Positions 44,968 to 56,339 of a DNA stretch of 64,000 nucleotides are shown here, piece after piece; within the stretch, counting starts at the first letter, position 1, and each line of letters opens with the position of its first letter. The DNA is taken from the NCBI GenBank assembly GCA_023313575.1, contig JAJTTP010000019.1:434001-498000 (forward strand), given 5' to 3'. The position numbers were made by a program, and so were the translations under genes. A model generated the notes under the pieces. It saw nothing but the letters and a program-made list of their open reading frames with translations. It was not told the DNA's origin and searched no databases. Source of the stretch: Eutypella sp. D-1. Lineage: Eukaryota; Ascomycota; Sordariomycetes; Xylariales; Diatrypaceae.

Positions 44968-46005
44968 CTTTGCGAAAATGCGAAAATGCGCAAAAAAAAA
45001 AAAGACGAAGAGATAATTAATTAGGTGAGGAATTGATCCAAACTATCGTATCACTCTCGTATATTGTCTCTGTTGTTCTTCTTGTAGTTGTTTCTTTTCT
45101 TGCTTAGAAAAAGAAAATGGTTACAGGTGGGATGAAGAATTGTAAGGATGCAGGAGGTGGGACAACCTTAAAGTTTTTAGCTTCAAAGAGCTTCCTTTTC
45201 TCTTATCTACAGTACCTATTCTAACTGCCCAGGTGCTTGGTAACTAATAAGTTTTTTTTCCCTTCCTTCTTTCGAGGTTGCGATAGCACGATAAGCGATA
45301 AGCGGGGAGTTAATATGGGGGGACCTGTCCCGCTCGAACTACGACGTAACTAGCGCTAGTGGAACTATAGGTACGCCCCGCACCCAATCAGATCTTACCC
45401 GACATAAGAGTATCATCGAAGAAATGCTTGATTGCTACTTCGAAAGGACCTCCGGAGTGGCAAGCAGCTGCTGTCAGCCGACTATTTCTTGAACGATTAT
45501 GACCTGGAACCTCCAAAGCCGAGAGGGGGGGATGCAGGCTCCATGTGAAGACTGCAGGAGTGTGGAAAGGTATATTATATACAATGATAATCATAGCACG
45601 GGGAAGTCATCACTGGTGTAGTTGAATACAGGATGTGAAGCTTGTCAACCACTAACGAAGCGTAATTGACAAGTTCAATGTCTGTAGATTTATTGGTTTG
45701 GTTTGGATGCAATGAAAGTAACAACCGCCGCCCATCTTCCATGCCCAAATGAACGAATACATAGCGCGGCAGGCACGCTCACTTCTCGGATCCAGCCGTG
45801 TTCTCAGTTTCCGCGTGCGTCTGGCATTGCGCATACATGAGCCTCTGGGGATAGTTCCACCCGACACCCGATCAACGGTGTGCCAACCCCGTCAACCGGC
45901 TGACTTGACCCATGAGCAGCCGGGCCGGGGTATTTTCGTTGCTAACGGAGCCCCTGGGAATTCCTGGCTAGTATGGGCATTAACTCATGAAGTCCCAGAG
46001 GTGCC
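44968..46005. other. Intergenic region
   Basis: The side next to 44967 is the promoter of the MAM33 homologue. An A12 tract at 44992-45003 lies just upstream of its ATG. No other gene seen. Confidence 0.5.
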
Positions 46006-46485
46006 TCACTTCTTCCCCTGCGCCATGCGCTGACGATCGGCAACAACCGTGCCAACGGCAGGGCCGCATGTGTCGCACCTCCAAGATTCCGTTATCGTAT
46101 AGGTGTCCTTTGGTTTTCCGCACTGCATGAAGCCTTTTTTCTTGCCCTCTGGGCATGGTTCGTCGCAGTACATGTAATGTACCGTCAAGTGGCCACACAA
46201 CTTGCAGCGTCTGTCGATCCAGTAGTGACCGCACATGTCTTGTTCGCGATGTAATGTTAGCGGGCTCGGTCTCGCGAATTTCAGAGTAATAGCTGAAGAA
46301 CGGGACGGGAGAGGTCTTACTCGAAAACAATACAAATAGAAGCGTTGTGAGCTTGTGGTATGATGCGATGCGTGATTCTGACCTTTGCGGTAGAGATCAT
46401 CATCCTCAACGCGCTTCGTTGGAACACTGCCTGGCCCCTTTTGTATCCGAAGCTCTCTCTGTTTCCGAAGAGCAAGTGTCGTCAT
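46006..46485 (-). CDS. Small Cys-rich protein of unknown function
   Basis: Best read as two exons on the minus strand, 46485-46383 and 46238-46006, with a 144-nt GTCAGA...AAG intron. A GCTAAC branch site lies 14 nt before the acceptor. The product has 111 residues. The intron happens to be open in frame, so an unspliced 159-residue product is possible on paper, but its Ser/Arg-rich insert looks non-coding. The N terminus is basic (LALRKQRELRIQKGPGS). The rest has cysteine pairs (CGHYWIDRRCKLCGH, YCDEPC, then RCDTCGP) that could bind zinc. There is no signal peptide and no membrane segment. I do not recognise a named family. A nucleic-acid or protein-binding zinc module is a guess from the Cys spacing only. 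Confidence 0.6.
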   Translation of the reverse strand: MTTLALRKQRELRIQKGPGSVPTKRVEDDDLYRKGQNHASHHTTSSQRFYLYCFRVRPLPSRSSAITLKFARPSPLTLHREQDMCGHYWIDRRCKLCGHLTVHYMYCDEPCPEGKKKGFMQCGKPKDTYTITESWRCDTCGPAVGTVVADRQRMAQGKK

Positions 46486-47606
46486 CGGAGTACCAACTCA
46501 GCGAACCCATGAAGGACGGTCATATGTGCCACCCACGGCGCTCAGGTTTGTCGTCGCACTCCGGCCTCGCACTCCGGCCTGGGCCAATAGGATGCTGGTG
46601 GGAGCGAAGCAACATTGAGTTTCAGTGTAGAGTTATGAAGTATAGTCATCTTCACTGATTGCTGTTGTGATGTGTGCTCGAGAAAGCGAATGCCAGGGGA
46701 CCACAAGCGTGGTCGCGGCGCTTTTGTGTCGGAGTTTGGTTCAAACTCGACCGTGTAAGAGGCATTGTGTACCTAGCCGGGGCGGGGCGAGGTTTCGACT
46801 CAGGGAAACAAGGCTGTGTGTGGAATGTCGCACCTCAATTGGGGAAACAGGGCGGGCTTTCAAAATAGAAATAAGGTTACCGGTCGGTGGTCACGAGTCT
46901 GGTGTGCGCTCTAGAATCGCCAAATCTCCAACAATTTTTTATCCGTAACCATCGGTGGCGGCAGCAAACCGCTTGTCTTCGAGGTGACAGGCCACCGTGC
47001 GGCGAACGCATCAGCCAACCGAGCAGCGCGATTTGTGAAGGGGTGCGACAAGGTGTACGGTAGATGGGAAACAAGCAAGCAGAGTACAGACACGGGGCAA
47101 TGGGAATGTCACTTCACCGATCGCTGCTGAGGTTGTAGACCTCCCGGTAAGCTCAAAGACTATATACCGGAGACCTAGTTTGTATGAGTGCGGAGACAAA
47201 AGACGGGAACACAGCAGAATCCTGTCCTCGATACCCGTGTAACTGAAAGATAGCGCGGCTGGTGTGATGGCGTCTTGAGTTTGGTCCCTAGGACGTCACA
47301 AAGGAGGGACTAACTGGCAAATAACAACTACAACTGGTAAAGTGAGTTACCTCTGGTCACGCGAAGGCTGACTGACACGCGTTGGTCTGTGGGTAACCGA
47401 AAGTTCGCGAACCAGTGCCCAGAGTCCACTAGGTCCCTTGTCGTGTCTCAATAAGAGATCTTACGCCAGATGCGTCGGCCCGTCTATTCCAGATGAAGAG
47501 AGAAGGATGAACCGAACGCATACGGGTAGTTCAGCGCAGTGCTGTGTGAGAATTCATGGTGAGGAACCCCTGTCATCGTTCATAGTCCTTGACCGGGCCG
47601 CTTCCT
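46486..47606. other. Intergenic region
   Basis: Short frames only; none recognised. It includes the promoter side of the Cys-rich gene and the 3' flank of TMA16. Confidence 0.5.
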
Positions 47607-48335
47607 TTAATGATTTCCCCTTGGGGGAAACGTGGACGGCTGTACCGATCCCTTGGAAGATATCCTGACCCATTTTAGGGTTGTCAAGTAGGACCAAGAT
47701 CCCTCCCACCGATCTAATAGTCCGGCATTCTCCTCCGTGTCTAGGACGGGCAGCACTGCAGGAACCATCCAGTAAGCCGGAGACGATGCAAAATATTGAG
47801 CTTGATACTTACAGAAACCGTTTTGCCACTCTTTTTCTAGACCATCGATCTTCACCTTGAGTAAGTCCTCCTTGGCGCTTGCTGGCCGTCCTTTCCGACG
47901 AGCTTTCTTCATCTCGTCTAACTCTTCATCATATTGATGGACGAATCTGTCAATTAAAACAGGGACGTCAGCGAGCCCATAGTATTGAAGGGGACAAGGG
48001 TGACAAACGTTTTAATAAGTTCTTGGATGGTACTCGCCTCGAGGGGCTTCCCCTCGTTCTGTTGCAACGCTTTTTGGAAGAAAGTCGCACGCTCAACTTC
48101 ACAGCTAGTTAGCGATGGGCGAGGAATACGAGGAAGTGGACATGAAAGAGAGCTGGTGCGTACGATAAGGCTGATCATTCCTCCTTCTCGACGCGGCGAT
48201 CTTCTGCAGCTTCTCGTCTCTGACCTGGGCCCGGTGAAGACGCTTGGAATCCCGCGAATATTGATGCAGGGACTCGATGGGACCTTTCTTCTTAGCAATA
48301 GCCTTCCGGGTCTTGTCAAATGATGTGCTCGGCAT
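47607..48335 (-). CDS. TMA16: Translation machinery-associated protein 16
   Basis: Four exons on the minus strand, 48335-48164, 48096-48009, 47946-47813 and 47755-47607; introns of 67, 62 and 57 nt; product 180 residues, the usual length. Splicing restores the conserved line: FDKTRKAIAKKKGPIESLH and RDSKRLHRAQVRDEKLQKIA at the start, ERATFFQKALQ over the first joint, IKTFVHQYDEEL over the second, then ARRKGRPASAKEDLLK and LLDRWEGSWSYLTTLKWVRI. The second intron uses a GTTTGT donor. The third intron is 57 nt, a multiple of three without a stop. In yeast and humans TMA16 binds pre-60S ribosomal particles and contacts the L24e region before export. It is divergent from EXO1, with about 1 kb between the start codons. 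Confidence 0.9.
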
Positions 48336-49354
48336 CGTGGGTTGTAAGGATGATGCTCCTGGTACAAAACTCAGCTGGTAAAATTTGAGTCTGTCTTTTA
48401 TTGCTGCGACATGTGTGTGCCAGGTAAAGCGGGTGAGAATGATTAGAACCTTTGAGTGGTACAGATGATAGTGGAAATTCAAGGTTGGCTCTTCTTCTTT
48501 TTACATGAGCTGATAAGCCAGGAAAGAGTTGTCGGGTGAAGCCTCAAAAAATTCATCTAGAACCAGCTGTCCGTCAGCTGCCCAGGCTATTTTACGTAGC
48601 CACCTCTCGAGGTCATTGTCTTGTCTAAAAAAATCCCATTAAGCCTGGTTGCCTGGAATGGACTTGTCAAAGGCGCTAACACGTTTCGGGAATTAGTGAT
48701 CTTCCCAAATTGGCTAAACCATCATCTGCCCCTGCCAGGGCTCTGCACTAAACTCTTATGTAGAGCTTTAGCTCTAGAGAGGGCCGTGGGTGTGGGTCCA
48801 TCCCGCCTCGACTCGACGCGGTTGCTCTTATCAACCCGCCATCAGCGCGTCGTCCAGTCCCTCTTTCCCCGTGCTTGGGATTTGGTCATTGCCGTTATAA
48901 AGTCCCCATACCTCGAATTTCCGTTTATCATTTTGAACTGCTCGTTGTTCTATTAATCGAATTCCAGGTTATAGCAATTGTCCTCTCTCTTTTCCACCGT
49001 GTACCTGTGCAGCAAAACGCATCGTCTTTACCGCTTCTCAGTGCTTGTTGTTATTTGTTGTTTAGTGCGCGCCGTGTTTACTTACCGTTGGTGTTATACA
49101 CGCTGTCGTCGATTGCGAACCGAGTGCGCGAACGAGTCAATACAACACAGGAAGACGTGTTCGACATCCACTGGGTTGTTTTATTTACCTTTGCTCCATT
49201 TTCATCGCTCGTAGTATAGGTCCCTTCGTGGTATTGGCCAGGTTGTATCACTAGTGCTTTCTCTGCATGGCATATCGCATACTATAGGGTTCACGTCGAG
49301 ACTTAGGACCGGTGGGGGAGTTCCTGAGCTTGTTGGGTGTGTTTTGGGACGAAG
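48336..49354. other. Divergent promoter region of TMA16 and EXO1
   Basis: About 1 kb between two divergent start codons. It has a CT-rich patch and many short frames. No clear TATA or cell-cycle box was recognised. Confidence 0.45.
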
Positions 49355-51860
49355 ATGGGTATTCAAGGTATGCTATTCCTCCTGTCACGGTTTCTTATTC
49401 CGTGGCTCATGCATACTCACAAACTCCCAAGGCCTGCTTCCACTTCTTAAATCTATCCAACGGCCAACCGAACTAAAGAAGTTTTCTGGCGAGACCTTTG
49501 GCGTTGACGCGTATGGTTGGCTGCATCGAGGTGCAGTGTCGTGCGCTATCGAGCTTGCTGAGGGCAAGCCGACCCGCAAGTAAGTGGCGCTTCCCCGATA
49601 GCACATGGGCGGTATATATGTATGTGCCGTTACTTACGCACTCACCAGATATGTCGACTTCGCGATGAACCGTGTTCGGATGGCCAAACATTTTGGCATC
49701 ACTCCCTACATCGTCTTTGATGGAGATTTCCTACCGAGTAAAGGGGCCACGGAGGCTTCTCGAGAGAAGCGACGGGAGGAGAGTAGAAAAGCCGGCTTAG
49801 AACTCCTCAAGGCCGGCAAGCCTTCTCAGGCGTATTCGGAGCTCCAAAAAGCCATTGATGTCACCCCTGAGATGGCTCGTCACCTGATCGAGGAGCTCAA
49901 GAAGGCCGGCATCCCCTATGTTGTTGCGCCGTACGAGGCGGATGCCCAACTGGTCTATTTGGAGCGCCAGGGTCTTATCAGCGGAATCCTGTCTGAAGAT
50001 TCAGACCTGTTAGTGTTTGGTGCCAAGCGGCTTTTGACGAAGTTGGACCCCCACGGCCATTGTATTGAAATCAACCGCCGTGATTTCTGTGCTGTCCGTG
50101 AAGTTTCCTTAACTGGCTGGACGGACACCGAATTTCGCCACATGGCTATACTGAGCGGGTGCGATTACCTCGACAGCATCACCAATCTGGGCCTCAAAAC
50201 GGCGTATAGGATGATCAGAAAGCACAAGACCCCGGAAAAGACAGTTCGCATGCTGCAGTTCGACGGGAAATATCGCCTGCCGGCTGACTATCTGACTCTT
50301 TTTCGCCAGGCGGAACGCACGTTCCTGTATCAGTGGGTATTTTGTCCAAAGACGAATCAGCTCGTGAATCTCACGGAGCCTCCATCCGATATCAACTTGG
50401 ACGAGATGCCTTATATCGGGGCCTATGTTGAAGCCGAACTCGCGAAAGCTATCGCCACAGGGGATGTCAATCCAATCACGAAAAAAGAAATCGTAATAGC
50501 GACCTTGCCTTCGCCTAGAAAGCGCACTGCTTCCGGATCTGTGCGAAACGCTACTCAACCACGGCCTGCGCAGAACCCACCGACGAAGTCTATCGATTCA
50601 TATTTCCACGGCCATCGTCGGATCCCTCTTGGTGAGATGGAACCCAACTGCTTCTCGGTGGACCCGAACAGAACCGCTGCGTCGTCTGAGCGCGAAAATC
50701 GCCCTATCGTGTTTCCACTTCCTAGACCCTACATCGACGAAAGCAATAACAGTTCTGGCACGGCGTCGCGCACGTATATAAACCGGCCGAATTCCCCATC
50801 TCGCACACTACGCCGCCGTACTGAGCCGGTCTCGAGCCTTCTTAGCAACGGAGGCTATTCTCTGTCTTCATCGAGGAGATGTACAGCAGGGCCGAGCGTA
50901 GGAGCCCCAGCAAACTCGACCAGCAGCCAGGGGGAAGCGGCCTCGAGCCGGCCACCTAAGAAGGCGCGTTTATGCGACGATGCTTCCAACTCGCTTCCCC
51001 CACAGGAGAAGAGCAAGTTCTTCCCGTCAAAGCCGAAGAGGACATCAACGCAGAGGAAGAGCGAAGGATACTTGGAATCGGACGACTCGATTGAGGAGGC
51101 GTTAATGAATCTTCCTGACGTGGATGGGTGGCGCTCGCCTCGGAAGGGCGCTCGGGGAATCATGGTGTATGCCGAGACAGACACACAGACCTCTGCTGAG
51201 GTCTTACCTAAGGATGACGAAGTCAAGACACAGGCCATCTCACCATGCCCGGAAGACGTCAAGCTGTCAGAAGCGCCCGATATTACGGAAGCCCCTCAGA
51301 AGGTGCTCAGCCGATTCTCATACACGCCAAACGCAGCGGGCAACCCCTCGGCCCGCGCCGGCCGATCCAACTTCTCGATCCCCAGCCCGTCTGAAGAGAC
51401 GCCCGCCTCTTCCGCCAGCTCGGAGCGTTCCCGCCTCTCCACATTCTCGTGCTCGCAGGCCTCGGCTTCAACAGCGCGAACAACGCCATCGACGACGCCG
51501 CGGCTGACGCCTCTGCAGCGGCTAGGCGCGCGGGCCCTGAACCGAGGCAAGCAGCCGCAACCAGCATCCCCGAGCGCACCAGCGCCGCCGCGACGAAATC
51601 GGCCTAACAAAAGCAGGCCGAGCCTCGAAGCGATGCCGCTCAACCCAGCCTTCGTACCCCTACCACCCGTCGACGTCGACGAGGTCGAGGCGCTCCATCG
51701 CCCGTCGGGCGGCGGAAGTGAAGACATGCTGCACCCTCCCGAAAGCGAGGACGAGGACGAGCATGAGGGCGGGGATGCCAGTGTCGCTACATTAGGCAGA
51801 CGACCCGATGCCTCCCGGGCGGGGAAAAAGGTGGATCTGTCGCGGTTCCTATTTAACTGA
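49355..51860 (+). CDS. EXO1: Exonuclease 1, XPG/Rad2 family
   Basis: Three exons, 49355-49367, 49432-49579 and 49649-51860, with introns of 64 and 69 nt; product 790 residues. The 13-nt first exon codes MGIQ plus one base and is confirmed by the conserved MGIQGLLPLL start. The XPG-N domain (1-99) holds the metal ligand Asp in FGVDAYGWLH and VFDGDFLPSK. The XPG-I domain holds YEADAQLVYL, SEDSDLLVFG and SGCDYLDS. A helix-hairpin-helix region follows, and EXO1-specific similarity ends at about 300 (FCPKTNQLVNLTEPP). The C-terminal 480 residues are disordered and rich in Ser, Pro and basic clusters, with a PCNA-interaction-like end not clearly visible. EXO1 is a 5'-3' exonuclease and flap nuclease in mismatch repair, double-strand-break resection and meiosis. 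All catalytic acids seen are intact. Confidence 0.95.
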
Positions 51861-52018
51861 TGAAGACCTCTTCTTTCGTTTTACTTCGATGCATCCTAAT
51901 GAGCCTCCTTCCTTTTTTTAACGTCACGATTCAGAAATGTATATATATGCATAGCGGACGGCGTTGTTTTATGGTAACGCTTTTTGGTAGCCGTTAGGTT
52001 TTGGGGGAAGGGGTGGTG

Positions 52019-52024
52019 AATAAA
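52019..52024 (+). terminator. AATAAA poly(A) signal after EXO1
   Basis: AATAAA lies about 160 nt after the EXO1 stop, consistent with the 3' end of its transcript. Motif only. Confidence 0.35.
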
Positions 52025-54021
52025 AACACTTGTGATCCTGGGATTATTGGAGTTAGACCACGGGAGTTACGGAGTATATATACATGCTATCCTGTTAGGT
52101 CTGGCCGCTAGGCGGGCAGGGGACGTTCTCCTGTACATACATACTACCTAAATCCTAGATAGAAACCCTACCCGCGTACCTACCTGGGTACTTATACATA
52201 AAGATAGGGGAGAGAAACGTTGGTTCCTCCTACAATGACAACTATACCCTTGCCCTTGGGAAGTTTGCATGATGCTAGTGGTTGTTTGATAAAGATTCGG
52301 GTAACACCCCCTCCCCCTTCTTTATCCCAGTATCGAAGAGCTGGCTGGATGTCAACATCTGGCCATGTAGAAGTCGATAGTTGGTTGTAACCTTTGACTT
52401 TGAGTATTCATGTACAAGTAGCCGAACTTACCCCGGGAGGAGAATGGTTTGTTCCCGCAGGGGTCTGGATAAAGATGCTAAGTTGCTACGATGTAAATAA
52501 GTTATAAGTTAGCCGTTTGCTTCTTGTCCCTCTTTCTTCTCCTATAGCGAGATCCTATACATCCTACTCTACTGCGCAAACAGGATGAGAGACGACACCC
52601 TGCTGGATGTCTGGCGAGACAAACAAAATAAGTACCTAGCCTAAAGTACTAATCAGGGGATGGTTCGGCGGGTCCCGAGGTCCCCCAGGGCTTAGTATCA
52701 TAGCCAATGCCCTCGATGCCGTCATCGTCTTCTCCGTTATCGCCGCCCGCCCGTCGTTCATGCCCAAATGTGCTTGTCGTATTTACAAGTCTGATAATCG
52801 GCACCGTAATGTGCAAATAGCACCTTCTAAATACACCCGTGTTCATAGGCTGCTACTTCTTTCTATCCATTGTATAATTACTTTTGAGCAGGTGCATCTT
52901 ATACCTATATGGAGGTAGGTTGGGCTCATTAGGTTTAGTTGTGCTTATGATGTATTAAGTTCAAGGGCAGTCCGGATTGAAACATGAAAATACACCCATG
53001 GTTTTTTTTCTCTCTTCTTAGTCTTATAGAAGTTTGTAAGTCTGTAAACCTTTTTATTGTTATACGTGTGTTATTAGCCGCCTTGCTTTGCGTTTGCCGC
53101 TGAAGCTGCCCGAACTTGCAGCCTGATAGATAGTACTTACTTATACTGTCAGCCTGCATGGCCGGCCACTTCCCAAGTTTAGAATGTTCCACCTGACTGG
53201 GACCCACTTTCCACTTAACTGGTGCATCATCCGCCTACTATTCTACCCCTCAAGCATTCCACGAAGTACTCTTTCGCCCGCTGAGGTTTACACTACTAGG
53301 TAGGTACATAGTTACCGGTCTCATTTCAGTTATTCTTGCTTACTCGCCCGCTCTCTCTCCGTCTCTCTCTCTCTGTCCCCTCTTCCTTCCTTTCACGCCA
53401 CTATCCGTAAATGATTTGTTACATCCCATTTGAAGATTTGCGACACCTCAAACTCAGGGCCATTCATTGTCCAACACAAACGACAACTCGCTATCTGTCT
53501 ATGTATATGAATACGTGACTCTACTACACTTTTGATGTTACTTGTCAGGCTTGTTTGTGTCTACGTAGAATCTTGCATCCCTGCAATAAATAAGAACGCC
53601 AGCCTGCCAGCCAGTCAGCCCAGCCCAGCTCGCCAGCACAGCACTGACCGGGTTGTCTTTACATACATCTCTCACCACGCCGCCGCACCACGATTTACCA
53701 CACGATTTACCACGATTTACCACTAGTTACTACGATTACCACGATCATCACTGTAATCAACCACCACGTTTCCGTTTACCTTTAGTCAGCCTGCCTCGCC
53801 TGCCTTGCCTGCCTGGCTTCTTCCCCCATCTATTCTCCCCATTCCCATCCCCATCTCCATCCCCCTGTTTGCCTGTCACCAACCCCCCTGATCACTTGGC
53901 TCTTGGCCTTTCTTTTCTTTTTCATACCGAATGGATACCTACCACCTACTCTAGGTCTCTAGGTACTAAGTAGACAGTCATCTATCTACTTACAGGTAGG
54001 GTAGTCCCACTACTTAGGTAG

Positions 54022-54069
54022 TTAATAAGGTCATTAATAAGGTCACTAATAAGATCACTAATAAGGTCA
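54022..54069 (+). repeat. 12-bp tandem repeat, four units
   Basis: Four adjacent 12-bp units of the type YTAATAAGGTCA (54022-54033, 54034-54045, 54046-54057, 54058-54069) differ only at the first base and one internal base. They lie 530 nt upstream of the RBR ligase start. Confidence 0.85.
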
Positions 54070-54601
54070 CTAGTGGTAGTCACTTGGTGCCTTAAATGTG
54101 TGGGCTTGATTAATTGAGTCAGTCCAGTCCGGCTCGAGTTTCCGAGGTTCAGTTCGAGTTCGAGTTTTGGGTGTAGTGGTCCCTAGTGTTTGTCATCTGT
54201 CGCAGCCCCGTCGTCATCATCGTCTTCATCTTCACCACTATCATCTAACCACTATCATCTACTTCTTCTTGAACTTCTTTTTTCCGTGTTCCCATCGCTG
54301 TCATCCACGCCTGACTTTTTCATCTTTTTTTTTTTCCTTTTGCTTTCCCTCCCTCTTCTTCTCTCTGTCACCCTCTACAACCGCCAAAATTCCTCCCATT
54401 ACCAGGAAGAGGAAGGCCGCTGAGGCGAAGATATCGTCCACCAAATCCGACAAGGCCCCTAACAAACAACGGGTTTTCGCCTCAGCGGCAGCATCAACCA
54501 CAACCACAACTTCGACCACAGCCGCCCCCGATTCTCCATCCCACGTCGAACCCGAGGCCGCTCCTCCCACCCCCGTTACCACCACTGGTACCGCTACCGC
54601 T

Positions 54602-56339
54602 ATGGATTCAGACGAAGATTTCCTCTCTGTCGCCTCCAGCGACGACGATGTCATGAATGACACCGATAATGAGGAGCTGTCCGGTGGAGAAGGTATGCAT
54701 CAATCAATCCACCCATCTCTTAGTCGTCTCACATCCCTGAACTGAACTAACATACTATATTATCTTCAGACTTTGATGATTTCGACGTCGACCCAGATGA
54801 TGATCCCGATATCCCTTCCCATAGTTCTAACAAGAAAAAGGGCGTCGCTTTCGACGTTAGATTCAAGGTCTACAGTCCGCAAGACATCCAGCGCCAACAG
54901 GATGAGATGATTGACGAGGTCAACATGATCCTGGAGATGAGAAAGGAAGACGCCGCTATATTACTACGCCACTTCCGATGGAATAAAGAACGGTTAATCG
55001 AGGATTATATGGATAACCCACACAAGGTTTTAGAGGCCGCAGGGTTGGGTCCCAGCACCGCCGGCCCCCCTCGCCTGGAAACAATACCCGGCTTTACCTG
55101 CGACATCTGCCTCGACGATGATGATGATCTGCAGACCTTTGCCATGAAATGTGGTCATCGTTATTGCGTCGGCTGTTACAGACATTATTTAACCCAAAAG
55201 ATCCGTGAGGAGGGCGAGGCTGCCCGTATCCAGTGCCCCTCCGACGGCTGCCACCGCATAATCGATTCCCGCTCTCTCGACCTGCTCCTTACCACCGATC
55301 TGACTGATCGGTATCATGCCTTGCTCAACCGCACATACGTTGAGGACAAGGATACTTTGAAGTGGTGCCCCGCCCCAGACTGCGAGAACGCTGTCGAATG
55401 TTCTATTAAGAAGAAGGATCTCGACAAAGTTGTTCCCACCGTCGCTTGTCTTTGCGGCCACCGGTTCTGCTTTGGATGTATCCTGAGCGATCACCAACCA
55501 GCTCCTTGCGAGCTTGTAAAGAGGTGGCTGAAGAAGTGTGCCGACGACAGCGAGACAGCCAACTGGATTTCCGCCAATACGAAAGAGTGCCCCAAATGCA
55601 ACTCAACCATCGAGAAGAACGGTGGCTGCAATCATATGACCTGCAGGAAATGTCATCATGAATTCTGCTGGATGTGCATGGGTCTTTGGTCCGAACATGG
55701 CACGAGCTGGTACAACTGCAATCGGTTTGAGGAGAAGAGTGGCTCAGAGGCGCGCGATGCCCAGGCCAAATCCCGAGTTTCCCTTGAGCGATATCTCCAT
55801 TACTATAATCGCTATGCGAATCATGAGCAGTCCGCCAAACTGGATAAGGATATTTACCACAAGACGGAGAAGAAGATGGTCCAGCTCCAGACTGCGTCCG
55901 GCATGTCCTGGATCGAGGTGCAGTATCTGAACTCGGCGTCGCAGGCCCTGCAGACCTGCCGGCAGACCCTGAAGTGGACATACGCCTTCGCGTTTTATCT
56001 CGCACGGAACAACCTCACCACGATGTTCGAGGACAACCAGAAGGACCTCGAGATGGCCGTTGAAGCTCTATCGGAGATGTTCGAGAAACCCACCTCGGAA
56101 CTAGCAGATTCTAAGCTCAAGGTGGAGATCATGGACAAGACCGCCTACTGCAACCGGCGACGGGTGATACTTCTGGAGGATACGGCCAACAACCTAGCAA
56201 AGGGTAAGTTCTTTTCCTGTCGTTTGTTAAACGAGACCGCATGGGAAGCTGACAATCGTGATTTGCAGGAGAGTGGAAATTCAATGTGGATCTAACCACA
56301 ACTCCCCCAGCTTCTACTGGGGCCGCCGGTCGTCGATAG
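54602..56339 (+). CDS. Ariadne-type RBR E3 ubiquitin ligase
   Basis: Three exons, 54602-54692, 54770-56203 and 56269-56339; introns of 77 and 65 nt; product 531 residues. The start MDSDEDFLSVASSDDD is the typical acidic Ariadne N terminus. The frame is open upstream to 54167 without another ATG nearby, so a longer N terminus from an upstream exon cannot be ruled out. A UBA-like helical region lies at about 70-120. RING1 starts at Cys141 (CDICLDDDDDLQTF and CGHRYCVGC), the IBR spans about 230-277, and RING2 starts at Cys304 (CPKCNSTIEKNGGCNHMTC). Cys317 is the catalytic cysteine that takes ubiquitin from the E2. The C-terminal half is the helical Ariadne domain, which auto-inhibits RING2 and is usually released by a neddylated cullin. 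The last exon restores the family tail GEWKFNVDL. Confidence 0.92.

Larger units (their letters stand above)
51861..54601. other. Intergenic region with short tandem repeats
   Basis: It contains the EXO1 3' end and the RBR ligase promoter and leader. A minus-strand frame at 52649-52846 ends in a coding-like acidic tail (GEDDDGIEGIGYDTKPWG) that could be a last exon, but no upstream exons were found. Several copies of CACGATTTAC lie at 53690-53720. A 12-bp tandem repeat is listed separately. Confidence 0.45.

Noticed and set aside
52649..52846. Minus-strand frame with an acidic coding-like tail
   Set aside because: Could be a terminal exon, but no upstream exon or family match was found, so no gene is called.
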